Positions 1 to 8,202 of a stretch of 64,000 nucleotides of DNA are shown here, piece after piece. A model generated the notes under the pieces. It made no database searches, had not been told where the DNA came from, and saw only the letters and a program-made list of their open reading frames with translations. The stretch comes from DASRHT01 sp035293765. GTDB taxonomy: Bacteria > Chloroflexota > Ktedonobacteria > Ktedonobacterales > Ktedonobacteraceae. The translations under genes and the position numbers were made by a program. The DNA lies in NCBI GenBank assembly GCA_035293765.1, contig DATGMF010000010.1, positions 1 to 64,000 of the forward strand, read 5' to 3'. The stretch's first letter is position 1. Every line of letters begins with the position of its first letter.

Positions 1-272
1 TGGATCGGTACGGCTTCCCTCGTACCACTGCCAGGCAAGCCAGGAAGGTGAAGGGCTTCCAGACAGGGGATATCGTCAAGGCGGTTGTGGTATCGGGCAA
101 GAAGACAGGCACCTATACGGGACGCGTGGCAGTACGCACCACAGGCTCTTTCAATATCACCACGCGCCAGATGACGATACAAGGCATTGGATACCAGTAC
201 TGTCATATCATTCATCATGGTGACGGCTATGGATACGAGAAAGGGAAAGGTGGCAATTCCTCCCTGGCTTAA
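1..272 (+). CDS. iscB: IscB-type RNA-guided HNH nuclease, C-terminal end (5' part outside window)
   Basis: Partial gene, open at the left edge; the reading frame starts at base 3 and runs 89 codons to TAA. The readable tail has the features of the C-terminal domain of IscB proteins: DRYGFPRT, then GFQTGDIVKAVV, GKKTGTYTGRVAVR, GSFNI and a final YCHIIHHGDGYGY. This domain follows the RuvC and HNH nuclease parts in full proteins, which would lie to the left. IscB proteins are carried by IS200/IS605-like elements and are guided by an omega RNA encoded upstream of the gene, so no guide RNA is expected in this window. The stop codon lies in a hairpin resembling a transposon right end. Whether the nuclease is intact cannot be judged here. 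Confidence 0.8.
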   Translation, partial: DRYGFPRTTARQARKVKGFQTGDIVKAVVVSGKKTGTYTGRVAVRTTGSFNITTRQMTIQGIGYQYCHIIHHGDGYGYEKGKGGNSSLA

Positions 273-282
273 AAGCGCAGGG
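262..282 (+). repeat. Candidate IS200/IS605-type right-end hairpin
   Basis: An imperfect palindrome (CCCTGGC, loop TTAAAA, GCGCAGGG with one bulged base) overlaps the stop codon of the iscB fragment. IS200/IS605 elements end in subterminal hairpins recognised in single-stranded form by the Y1 transposase, and iscB-bearing elements often end just after the gene. The assignment rests on shape and position only; no transposase gene is present in the window. Confidence 0.45.
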
Positions 283-391
283 TCTCCTTGCCACGTTTTT
301 ATGAAGCTTACAAGGATAGTTTTTTCGGCATAGATATTTGAAAGCAGGATGCGCTACAGAAGCATGTATCTGTAGAAAAATCGGGGGAGCT

Positions 392-1675
392 ATGTTTTGT
401 CCAAAATGCAATGAGCCACTGGAGGCGGGCGCTTCGTTTTGTGGAAATTGTGGTAACCAGGTCGCCCCCATTTACGCTCGCGGCGCCACTATTGGGGATG
501 CGGCAAATAGGGCAAGGGTAGGAGACAGGGACAGAATTTTCCCGGTACAATCCCCTCCCCGGCTCCCCATTTCCTCCCCTGCGCATCAGCCCCAGCGTAG
601 CACGCCGCCCTTTCCGGCAATGACCCCACGTTCACCCCGCTTCGATAATGGTCCGGTCCTGATCATCACTTTGTCGCTGCTCGTCATCGTCATTACAGGC
701 GGATTAATCGCTCTGATCAGAAACAACTACAACGGCGGTGGAGGCAGCATTCAGGGCCAGGTATCATTTAGCGACAACCAGGGCGGTCAGGATCATAGCA
801 ATATCGTCAATATCAACGTCAGCGGCCTGGGCGCGCTCCCCTCCGGTTCTCAATATCACGCCTGGCTGCTTAATGACCAGACCGAGCAGATTCTCTCTCT
901 GGGCATCCTGATCGCACAGGATCAGAAGTTTACGCTGAACTTTACCGATAGGGGGACGAATTTGCTGGGGCAAGGGGACAAGGTCGAGATTACGCAGGAG
1001 CAGGGTGATGCAAAATTGCCAACCGGCAAGGTAGTACTTTCGGCAACTTTCCCACCTCTGGCCTTTATCCATATCAAACATCTACTCGTCAGTTTCCCGG
1101 GCACACCTGGCAATATTGGCTTGATGGTGGGATTACGTGAACAGGCGCGGCAACTCAATAATCAGGCGGGGCTGCTCAAAAATGCCTCGACCGGCGGCAA
1201 CCCTCTGATCGTGCAGTGTATTGCGCAGAATATGATCGATATTATTGAGGGTGCGCCGAAAAATCGTCCACGGGCGCTTCCTCCCCTATGTGGAGTGCTC
1301 AATATTACGTTGAGCGGCGATGGCTTCGGTCTGCTTGGCTCAAAGGGATACGTCGCGACTGCCTCTACCCATGCTTCGCTGGCAGCGACCCAGGCCGATT
1401 CAACGGATGCTATCAAAACTCAAGCCAAAGACGTCATCATCGCAGACGATAACGTCAAAGGCTGGGCGACCACCGTTGACCAGGATGCTCATGCATTGCT
1501 CACAAATCCTGGTGATGCCGCGAAAATTCAGGAGATTGCCACACTATCCGATCATATCCTGAACGGAGTCGATACTGATAATGACGAAAGTATTGATCCC
1601 GTGCCGGGCGAGGCAGGGGCTATTACCGGCTATATCCACGCCCAGTTGATGGCAACCCTGACGCTTGCCCCTTAA
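392..1675 (+). CDS. Zinc-ribbon, single-pass membrane protein with large extracytoplasmic domain
   Basis: The 427-residue protein opens with a zinc ribbon (MFCPKCNEPL, then FCGNCGN about 12 residues later). A Pro/Ser-rich linker follows, then one hydrophobic helix (PVLIITLSLLVIVITGG, about residue 90-115) and about 300 residues outside the membrane. The start of that domain (LPSGSQYHAWLLND) resembles the extracytoplasmic part of anti-sigma-K type proteins, though this is weak. A start at 392 is chosen because the zinc ribbon begins there and GGGGGAG lies just upstream; the in-frame ATG at 338 has no such support. Two other zinc-ribbon/TM proteins occur in this window. The function is unknown. 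Confidence 0.75.
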   Translation: MFCPKCNEPLEAGASFCGNCGNQVAPIYARGATIGDAANRARVGDRDRIFPVQSPPRLPISSPAHQPQRSTPPFPAMTPRSPRFDNGPVLIITLSLLVIVITGGLIALIRNNYNGGGGSIQGQVSFSDNQGGQDHSNIVNINVSGLGALPSGSQYHAWLLNDQTEQILSLGILIAQDQKFTLNFTDRGTNLLGQGDKVEITQEQGDAKLPTGKVVLSATFPPLAFIHIKHLLVSFPGTPGNIGLMVGLREQARQLNNQAGLLKNASTGGNPLIVQCIAQNMIDIIEGAPKNRPRALPPLCGVLNITLSGDGFGLLGSKGYVATASTHASLAATQADSTDAIKTQAKDVIIADDNVKGWATTVDQDAHALLTNPGDAAKIQEIATLSDHILNGVDTDNDESIDPVPGEAGAITGYIHAQLMATLTLAP

Positions 1676-1687
1676 ACGCAACCCCTG

Positions 1688-1776
1688 CTGTGGCGACGGC
1701 ATTGATGACGTCCGCTTTAGCGCTGGTCCGACCCGCTACGGCGCTAAAGCGGACGGGATAAATCTCGTCGCCACCG
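1688..1776. repeat. Imperfect inverted repeat, about 35-bp arms (dispersed element)
   Basis: The arms at 1688-1722 and 1742-1776 are near reverse complements. The core CGCTAAAGCGGAC is followed in both by a GAT.AAT..CGTCGCCAC pattern. The same arm recurs once at about 29858-29893, so this is a dispersed palindromic repeat rather than a gene-specific site. It lies 100 bp before the nitrilase gene and could also act as a terminator for the gene at 392-1675. Confidence 0.7.
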
Positions 1777-1882
1777 GGCAAGGTGTCACCAGACAAGGAG
1801 GCACCGCAGGGGAGCCACAGGGGAATATTCCCACATAATTTGTTAAATTGCATCAGCATCATGCTCATACAGGTGAGAAATT

Positions 1883-2854
1883 ATGTATAACGAAGGCAAT
1901 ACCCCCTTTAAGGTCGCGGTCGTCCAGGCCACGCCGGTATTTCTCAATCGGGCCGCCACGGTCGAGAAAGCGTGCGACCTGATCGTTACGGCGGGGCGCG
2001 AGGGCGCGCGCCTGATCGTCTTCCCCGAGTCGTTCATTCCGGCCTATCCCGACTGGATATGGGCCGTTCCGCCGCGAGAAGAGCAGATGCTCAATGAGCT
2101 GTACGCTGAACTGCTTGCCAACGCCGTGACGATCCCCGGCGATGCAACCGATGCGTTATGTCGCGCGGCGCGGGAAGCTAACGCCTATGTTGTGATGGGC
2201 ATGAGCGAGCGCAACACAGAGGCGAGCGGGGCCAGCCTCTACAATACGCTGCTCTACATCGACGATCAGGGCAACATCATGGGCAAGCATCGCAAGCTCG
2301 TACCGACGGGCGGCGAGCGCATGGTCTGGGCCCAGGGCGATGGCAGCACATTGCAGGCGTACGATACGCCGCTGGGGAAGCTGGGCGGCCTGATCTGCTG
2401 GGAAAACTATATGCCGCTGGCCCGCTACGCCATGTACGCGTGGGGAACGCAGATCTACGTTGCCGCGACCTGGGATCGCGGGCAGCCCTGGCTCTCCACG
2501 CTGCGTCACATTGCCAAAGAGGGACGCGTGTATGTCTTAGGATGTTGCATTGTCATGCACAAAAACGATATCCCCGATCATTTCGCGGTCAAGCAGAAGT
2601 TCTATGCTGAGTCCGCCGAATGGATCAATGTGGGTGATAGCGCGATTGTCAATCCCGACGGCTTCTTCATCGCCGGACCGGTGCGGCACAAGGAGGAGAT
2701 CCTCTACGCCGAGGTGGACCCGCGACAGATGCGCGGCCCCAAGTGGATGCTCGACGTCGCCGGGCATTACGCCAGGCCGGATGTCTTCGAACTCGTCGTG
2801 CATACTGAAACACACCCGATGCTGCGAGCCATACCCAGAAATCGCAACAGTTAG
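1883..2854 (+). CDS. Nitrilase / carbon-nitrogen hydrolase
   Basis: The 323-residue protein matches the length and layout of bacterial nitrilases. The catalytic triad is visible: Glu49 in VFPESFIP, Lys138 in HRKLVPTGGER and Cys172 in GGLICWENYM. Members hydrolyse nitriles to carboxylic acids and ammonia, some producing amides; the substrate cannot be read from sequence. The PAYPDW segment after the Glu is typical of true nitrilases rather than amidases. The start at 1883 has CAGGTGAG upstream. The gene stands alone and converges on the neighbouring minus-strand gene across a small hairpin. The nitrilase assignment is firm; the physiological role is open. Confidence 0.9.
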   Translation: MYNEGNTPFKVAVVQATPVFLNRAATVEKACDLIVTAGREGARLIVFPESFIPAYPDWIWAVPPREEQMLNELYAELLANAVTIPGDATDALCRAAREANAYVVMGMSERNTEASGASLYNTLLYIDDQGNIMGKHRKLVPTGGERMVWAQGDGSTLQAYDTPLGKLGGLICWENYMPLARYAMYAWGTQIYVAATWDRGQPWLSTLRHIAKEGRVYVLGCCIVMHKNDIPDHFAVKQKFYAESAEWINVGDSAIVNPDGFFIAGPVRHKEEILYAEVDPRQMRGPKWMLDVAGHYARPDVFELVVHTETHPMLRAIPRNRNS

Positions 2855-2859
2855 TGCAA

Positions 2860-2888
2860 GTATAGCGGCTTGCAAGAGACCGCTATAC
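2860..2888. terminator. Hairpin between convergent genes
   Basis: A perfect 9-bp stem (GTATAGCGG/CCGCTATAC) with an 11-nt loop lies between the nitrilase stop and the opposing gene, overlapping that gene's last codons. There is no clear T-run on either strand, so termination is plausible from position rather than proven. Confidence 0.4.
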
Positions 2889-4841
2889 CACTTCCGTCTG
2901 TGCTTGTTCTTCTTCCCTGCGGGCGGGCTCTGTCTTGCTCTGTTGCTGGACCCTGCTGATCTCGTTCTCCAGGATGCGGCGTACGATGGCGACCGTGCAG
3001 GCGTAGGTCGAGTCCATGCCAAAGTAGGAAAGGCTGCCCGCGCCGAGATTTTTGCCGCGCGTGTAGGGAGTGTCCGACGCGTAGTGCAGGATGCCCAGTT
3101 CATAGGGCAGGCGCGCGAAATTGATGTTTTCCCCGGTTGGATAGCGCAGCAGGTACTGATCTTCGTAGACGGCGTTGAGGTAAGGGCCGCTCTCCATCTC
3201 CACAACGGTAAAATTGGCCTGATAGTAGAAGTCCAGGTACTGGCGGTTTTGCAGGAAGGTCCCTTTGGCCGAGATGGCTTTCTGATTATCCAGGACCGAG
3301 CCGTAGATCAGGTAGGGCTGCACCTCTTGCGCCGTAAAGCAGTTATCCAGCCAATAAGTGTTCTGGCTATGTTCATCCATCACGACGTTGGAGATCATCA
3401 CATCGCCAATGCTGCCGTTGAGCGTGGCCGCCTTGCCCAGGATGTAGATGCCGCGAACCTGAGTTTGATTTTCCATAATCTCGCGCATCATGCGGTATGC
3501 CGCCATGCCCAGCGGATAATCGATGTTCAGCACGATGGCCTGGCTCTGAGCCAGCAGATCTATATTCGACATGCGACAACGCGGATCGATCTCTATCTGG
3601 TGCAGTTTAGCCAGCTCGAAAATCTGGGCATCGATCTCCAGGCCGTGACGCGCCCCGACGCGCCAGATGCCGCGCTCTTGCTCCTCGCGCGCACGATTGA
3701 CCAGGAACTCCCTGCCCTGCGGGGTATGGCTCCATTCGCGAGCGACAAAGTAGAGAAAGTTCTGCCAGTTGCCCGGCACCAGTCCCTGTTGGAGCTTGCG
3801 ACATTCATCGGCAAGGTAAGGATCATGCCCATGCAGCGCAAAATCGACCAGCTCTTTCTCGTGATTGAGAATAGAACCGGATAAAAGATTGACCATGCTA
3901 TGGGTATTACTGGAGACGAAGTAGATGGGGCGGTCCGGCTGCCCCAGCGTATCCAGCAAGCTTTTGACCGGAGTCCACCATTGATGCGTGGCCCTGACAA
4001 AGCCTACATGCGAGCCGCCGAGCATGCGCATGCCGAAGCTCTTACGCTGCTTGCCGATCATCAGCAGGTTCTCCCAGAGGTGGTCGCCCCAGATCACTTC
4101 CATACGCTCCCAGTCGTCGGGCGCAATGTGCAATCGTTCGCGCACGACTTTGTTGATTTCGGCGAATACCGGCGAGTTGCGGTCCATGCGCGCTTCTAAG
4201 AGCTGCATGGTGGTCGGGTCGGCTTTGAGCAGATAGTAGATTTTGTTCCACTCGATCTGGAAGGCGACCAGGATGGGAACGATATCATCGGTATCGCTCA
4301 CGCTGGCAACGTAAGCGGCCAGGGTCTGCTTGCCGTCGTAGAACCATTTGCGTCTCCGTGCCGGGGCCGTTACTGCCTCCCAGGTATTGACGTGAAAACC
4401 CTGCTGCAAAAACACTTCCTCGGACTGGCCCAACAGAACCAGATCACAATGAATGATTGCGGCAGGCAGGCGCAGGACGCTATAGATGAACGCCGACATA
4501 TCGGGATAGGGCGAACGCGCGTCGGGATGCAGGCTGGAATCGATATTGTAATGTGCCTGCACCAGAGCTTTGAGGCTTATCTCGCCAGAGCTGCGCAACA
4601 GGGTATTATAGGTGCGAATGTACATTTCGACGTCGCGCTTGCCCGCCTCGTGGTACTTCTCCCCATGCTCAAAGCTTGGCAGAATGGTAGAGTTTCTTGC
4701 CCTCTGACTATCAATCAACTCATCTTCAGAGCGGCGCACTTCAATATGCCGGGCATCTGGGGAGGGTTCAAATCTGGACAATTCACCATTATAGTAGGGG
4801 CCGTTATTATACTGATCGTCGTTCTTCTGCTTACGTGGCAT
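2883..4841 (-). CDS. Large protein with nucleoside-phosphorylase-like C-terminal region
   Basis: This 652-residue protein has no clear experimentally named relative that I recognise. The N-terminal 60 residues are charged and probably disordered. A middle part carries ARRRKWFYDGKQ and a run of aromatic-rich helices. The last third, with GIYILGKAATLNGSIGDVMI and VVEMESGPYLNAVY, recalls the GD(V/I)xI and (D/E)MES signatures of purine nucleoside phosphorylase/MTA-SAH nucleosidase folds. It may belong to the family annotated DUF6909, but that is from memory. AGAGGC lies upstream of the ATG. It is transcribed alone, convergent with the nitrilase. A nucleoside-related function is inference only. 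Confidence 0.7.
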   Translation of the reverse strand: MPRKQKNDDQYNNGPYYNGELSRFEPSPDARHIEVRRSEDELIDSQRARNSTILPSFEHGEKYHEAGKRDVEMYIRTYNTLLRSSGEISLKALVQAHYNIDSSLHPDARSPYPDMSAFIYSVLRLPAAIIHCDLVLLGQSEEVFLQQGFHVNTWEAVTAPARRRKWFYDGKQTLAAYVASVSDTDDIVPILVAFQIEWNKIYYLLKADPTTMQLLEARMDRNSPVFAEINKVVRERLHIAPDDWERMEVIWGDHLWENLLMIGKQRKSFGMRMLGGSHVGFVRATHQWWTPVKSLLDTLGQPDRPIYFVSSNTHSMVNLLSGSILNHEKELVDFALHGHDPYLADECRKLQQGLVPGNWQNFLYFVAREWSHTPQGREFLVNRAREEQERGIWRVGARHGLEIDAQIFELAKLHQIEIDPRCRMSNIDLLAQSQAIVLNIDYPLGMAAYRMMREIMENQTQVRGIYILGKAATLNGSIGDVMISNVVMDEHSQNTYWLDNCFTAQEVQPYLIYGSVLDNQKAISAKGTFLQNRQYLDFYYQANFTVVEMESGPYLNAVYEDQYLLRYPTGENINFARLPYELGILHYASDTPYTRGKNLGAGSLSYFGMDSTYACTVAIVRRILENEISRVQQQSKTEPARREEEQAQTEVV

Positions 4842-5201
4842 TTTTTGCCTCTATTCTTCCGTTTATCCTTGATACTATCTTCCTTGTTTTCCTTTAATTA
4901 TACGTGGTAAATAGGCGTTATGGTAGTGAGAAAAGATTGTAATTTTTTGCTTCCCCTTGCTACCCTCTTTCTCCATAATACAGTTCTCAGATGCAGTTTT
5001 TCTTTCTCAAGAATCGAAAACTTCCAGTTAAAATTATGCTACTGGATACATAATTTCAACGTATACTGATGTTAGAGGTGTTGCCAAAACGTTTAGTACC
5101 CCCATACTTGACGTTTCCCCCTGGCGATACCTCTTTCTTGCTCCTGTAGGGACCAGATTTATCGCGTCAAGCCCGATTTATCGCGTCCGAAGGCGGGGAT
5201 A
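4842..5201. other. Intergenic region with tandem dispersed repeat
   Basis: There is no gene here. The part next to the minus-strand gene at 2883-4841 is AT-rich and should hold its promoter. At 5145-5188 lies a copy of a dispersed repeat: TGTAGGGACC followed by two units of the form GATTTATCGCGTC. Other copies occur near 6570, 6836, 11596 and 12437. Confidence 0.6.
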
Positions 5202-6491
5202 CTAGCGCCATATCAGGGTGTCATCGCTTCCCGGAATGCGAGTCTCCTCGGGATCGATGGGAGCGCGTCTCCATTCGCAGCGCACCTCATTATTCAGTAA
5301 TAACTTGCGCATAATCATATCATAATCGTAAACGCTGTACCGACCAAAATTGGCGAGCAATAGTTGCTGGCGAAGATCGGGCCAGCGGCGGATACGCTGG
5401 GTGCGTCCCTGCTGCAATGTACGTTGATAGAGCTGCTCCAGGGCTTCATCGGCGCGTTCCCGTTGCTGCGCCGCGAACCATTCCGCGCCCAGCACTCCCT
5501 GATGACTCTGCTCATTGATGTGACGGTGGTAACGGTAAACAGCATCATTCATGCTCAACAGGCTATCCTGGCGACGCGTGGCAAAGAGCAACAAATATGG
5601 AGCCTCCTCCACAACGGCGGGCCGCGTCTGCATCGGCAGCGTGATAGATTGAACCGGAAACTGAAAGTGACGCTGCATTCCTGCTATGAATAACGTAACA
5701 AAGCCATCAACTGCCTGCTCTCGCTCCTCGTCTGCTGTTGGTAGAGCCTTCCAGCGATCAGTGCGCAGCAATCCGGTCAGCGTGGCGGCCTGCTCGGACG
5801 AGCGGCGGGCCAGCAGCAAACACGTCTCTATCTGTTTATACGAGAGCAGCAGGCAAAGTTCGGTGGGGACGGTACGCTGGTAGAGGGCAGTCAGATCGTC
5901 CTGGGTAAAAGTCGCGGGTCCGAACGGGTTGAGCAGGAAGATAGCGGGCGATTGCTCGATCTCTTTCAGCAGCAGCGGAGCCACTTCAAGCCAGCTCGCC
6001 TGCACAATGCCGCTTTCTTTGGGCAAGGCAATCTCCCTGACCGCCCCGTTTTTCTTTTCACGCCCGCTTCTCCGCTTACTACTGCCCGCTTCCGTCATCA
6101 GGCCACAAAGGGTGATCGGCTTACTTTCTTGCTCAAGGGCCTGGGAGAGCGTCACCACCGGTTGCAGTATGGGAGGAACGACCGGGGCCACTCCTTTTTT
6201 GCGTCCCTTGCCCGTTCGCGAACCGTTCTGTTGTTCAGGCTCTACAGGTATCTGAACGGGTCCGGTGACCTTGCTATCAATCCCCAGCCCATCGATCCAG
6301 TAGCAGCGACGATAAATGCGGGTAGCGCCGAGCGAGCGGCAATAGGAGGCGGCGTAATCTTGTAAGAGCCATTCGCGGAGCGAGGACAGGATGATCCGTT
6401 CGGTGGGGCGGCGCGCGCGTTGCCAGCGTCCCTGCTCCATCGTATCATGCGGCGGTAAGCGGTTGTTTTCCAGATCGGCCCATAAGTTCAT
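5202..6491 (-). CDS. Protein resembling three-Cys-motif partner (TcmP) family
   Basis: The 429-residue protein has two segments reminiscent of TcmP proteins. FLLNPFGP followed by a conserved-looking helix falls in the middle, and YLLLFATRRQDSLLSMNDAVYR in the second half recalls the family's (F/L)FATN...GL..M..A motif. TcmP proteins have a Rossmann-like methyltransferase fold and usually sit next to a phage Gp37/Gp68-type protein. No such partner is present here. A low-complexity linker around residues 85-150 contains RTGKGRKKG. The C-terminus is rich in Arg/Gln helices and may bind nucleic acid, which is inference. The family call is tentative. Confidence 0.5.
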   Translation of the reverse strand: MNLWADLENNRLPPHDTMEQGRWQRARRPTERIILSSLREWLLQDYAASYCRSLGATRIYRRCYWIDGLGIDSKVTGPVQIPVEPEQQNGSRTGKGRKKGVAPVVPPILQPVVTLSQALEQESKPITLCGLMTEAGSSKRRSGREKKNGAVREIALPKESGIVQASWLEVAPLLLKEIEQSPAIFLLNPFGPATFTQDDLTALYQRTVPTELCLLLSYKQIETCLLLARRSSEQAATLTGLLRTDRWKALPTADEEREQAVDGFVTLFIAGMQRHFQFPVQSITLPMQTRPAVVEEAPYLLLFATRRQDSLLSMNDAVYRYHRHINEQSHQGVLGAEWFAAQQRERADEALEQLYQRTLQQGRTQRIRRWPDLRQQLLLANFGRYSVYDYDMIMRKLLLNNEVRCEWRRAPIDPEETRIPGSDDTLIWR

Positions 6492-6569
6492 CTTGTGGGT
6501 ATTTTACCATAAAAAGAAAGTGCGCGCCCTCATCATATGCCTCGTCGTTTCCTTTCGCTGTGTCCTTGC

Positions 6570-6871
6570 TGTAGGGACCTCCCACGATCAATCGGGGAGC
6601 TACAGCGCGTCCGATTTTATCGCCCGTCTCCCTTCGCTCCGCCTTCCATGTGACCTCACCGTGAAAATCTCCCCTGTGGCAAATCTCTTCCTCAAAGCTT
6701 GTCAATGCTCTATCGATGTCTTAATTCCTTTCTCAATTACAACGTAATTACAATTACGTTGTAATTTTCCCAAATGCGGAGGGATGTCTGGTTGCTTATC
6801 CTGCTGGCTGATCTTGGATGGAGGGGCAAAACAGGCGATCAATCGGACGCGCTGTAGCTGGTCCCTACGGC
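6570..6871. repeat. MITE-like element with terminal inverted repeats
   Basis: The left end (6571-6625) reads GTAGGGACC, a short insert, then AGCTACAGCGCGTCCGATT and TATCGC. The right end (about 6836-6870) is the reverse complement of GTAGGGACC plus AGCTACAGCGCGTCCGATT and GATCGC. The interval of about 300 bp has no gene and a perfect palindrome in its centre. The ends belong to a repeat family scattered through the window. Small size, terminal inverted repeats and no coding content fit a non-autonomous element. No target-site duplication was established. Confidence 0.45.
6735..6766. repeat. Perfect palindrome, 15-bp arms
   Basis: AATTACAACGTAATT is followed after 2 nt by its exact reverse complement AATTACGTTGTAATT. 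It lies about 245 bp upstream of the TcmP-like gene start, within the MITE-like interval. It could be the centre of that element or an operator for a dimeric regulator. Confidence 0.8.
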
Positions 6872-6901
6872 AAGGAGCGGCTTTTTCTCGTTTTTAATAT
6901 G

Positions 6902-7027
6902 CTAGCTAATGGGTAACGAGAAGTGTTGGGAAACTCGCAACAATATCCACTCTTCCAGAACTTCTTCTAATTCATCGCGACACGCCTCCAGTGTGTTGGA
7001 GTTGGCGTAAACCCCGTTAAAGCCTAC
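6902..7027 (-). pseudogene. HicB-type antitoxin remnant
   Basis: In this frame, 41 codons read VGFNGVYANSNTLEACRDEL and continue EEVLEEWILLRVSQH to a stop. This is the usual core of HicB-family antitoxins, in which G-x-WA-S-TLE-CR-EL-EVLE-WIL is conserved. It has no start codon, no N-terminal part, no C-terminal DNA-binding part and no hicA partner. It begins within a few bases of where the phosphotransferase fragment stops, so the two remnants appear joined by a deletion or recombination event. It is too short and too diverged at the ends to be functional. Confidence 0.7.
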
Positions 7028-7329
7028 ATTGGAGGATGATCCGGCTGCGAAGCCGCAACCCGATAGAATTTTACTTCATCCGCACCAGCTTCCCTGCCCC
7101 ACTCACTTTCATTGTTCTTTTTCAAGATCAGGCTTGCCGGCAAGCCAGGAGTTGCCTCGGCTGAATAGCGGAAGACGAGGCGGTGAGTTTCGGAATTAAA
7201 AGCGCCCATCGTCTCCTTCTCAACAGCCGTCACCTCTCCCTGGTGCAGCAGCCCTGACTGGCAAAGAACGGCAGTGAGCCACGCGGGCGTGATCGGCTCA
7301 GGAATGGCAATATATGTATATGTGGTCAT
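7024..7329 (-). pseudogene. N-terminal fragment of an aminoglycoside/choline-kinase-like phosphotransferase
   Basis: The 101 residues show the N-lobe start of a phosphotransferase of the APH/DUF1679 type. ITPAWLTAVL, HRLVFRYS, LPASLILKKN and EVKFYRVAA correspond to the strands around the ATP-binding Lys and the following helix. Full-length members are about 350-400 residues, so the catalytic loop and metal site are missing. The ribosome site (GAAGGG) and ATG are intact, but the frame stops right after PDHPPM, where sequence from a HicB-type gene begins. It is read as a truncated pseudogene. Confidence 0.65.
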
Positions 7330-7464
7330 ATATTTTCCCTTCGAAATTTTTTAGGGCAATTGAGGCTATTTTATCACAATCATTGTAGCGTTCATCCCGC
7401 AAACTGGCTCCTTTGCGGCTGTTGTGGTATACTTCCACTAGAACATGTTTTCATGAAGGATACT

Positions 7465-8103
7465 ATGAAGGTAATGCAACAGCTTACAGATATGTGGGAT
7501 CGGCAGCACCGTTGCCCGGATGGCATTGTGGGATGGCTGGTCGGCGAGCGGATGGTGCGCCAGCATAGACCAGAAACGACCTGGACCGTTGACCTCCTGG
7601 ATATACAGCCCACAGATACAGTGCTGGAGGTCGGTTTTGGTGCTGGTCAGGGCATCAAGCTGGCGGCAGACCAAGCCCGCGAAGGGCATGTCGTGGGAAT
7701 CGATCTTTCGGAGGATATGGTGCGGGTAGCGAAAAGACGCAATGCGCAGGCAGCGCGGGCCGGACGCGTCATGTTGTCGCAAGGCACCATTACTGCTCTC
7801 CCTTTTGAGAATCAGCAATTCGACAAGATCATGACCATCCACACCGTGTATTTCTGGTCCAAGTCTTCGCAAGCCTTCAGTGAGCTGTATCGCGTCCTCA
7901 AGCCTGGCGGCAGGGCAGTCATCACGCTTTGTACCGGAAAGATCAACGAACAGGGCGAGGTAGAGGTCTGGTCGTCGTTTCAGTCAATGCTCGAAGAGCA
8001 GGTGATACCAGGTATGCAGCAAGTAGGATTTAAGGGGGTACGTCTGGAACGAGGGCCGGATTCCCGACAATATACGAACGTAGCGGTTATTGGTGAGAAG
8101 TAG
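7465..8103 (+). CDS. SAM-dependent methyltransferase, class I
   Basis: About 212 residues. Motif I is clear (VLEVGFGAGQGI), followed by GIDLSEDM (acidic residue for the SAM ribose) and the post-motif segment YRVLKPGGRAVI, as in UbiE/Ubi-type class I methyltransferases. The substrate is unknown. Several in-frame ATGs exist; 7465 is preferred because GAAGGA precedes it by about 5 bases. The ATG at 7453 is an alternative, and the far-upstream start at 7360 looks unlikely. It stands alone between the phosphotransferase remnant and a minus-strand secreted-protein gene. Confidence 0.85.
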   Translation: MKVMQQLTDMWDRQHRCPDGIVGWLVGERMVRQHRPETTWTVDLLDIQPTDTVLEVGFGAGQGIKLAADQAREGHVVGIDLSEDMVRVAKRRNAQAARAGRVMLSQGTITALPFENQQFDKIMTIHTVYFWSKSSQAFSELYRVLKPGGRAVITLCTGKINEQGEVEVWSSFQSMLEEQVIPGMQQVGFKGVRLERGPDSRQYTNVAVIGEK

Positions 8104-8202
8104 TGAGGACAATGACGGCGTGGCGAGAAATAGCTACGCCGTCTGATGAAAAAGATCGTATTTTTAGGAAAAAGTCATCCATGCTCCATAGGCTAGTTCA
8201 AG

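Noticed and set aside
2550..3884. Long plus-strand open frame (444 codons) opposite the 652-residue gene and overlapping the nitrilase end
   Set aside because: It lies antisense to a well-supported gene, overlaps the nitrilase in another frame, has low-complexity composition and no family motif.
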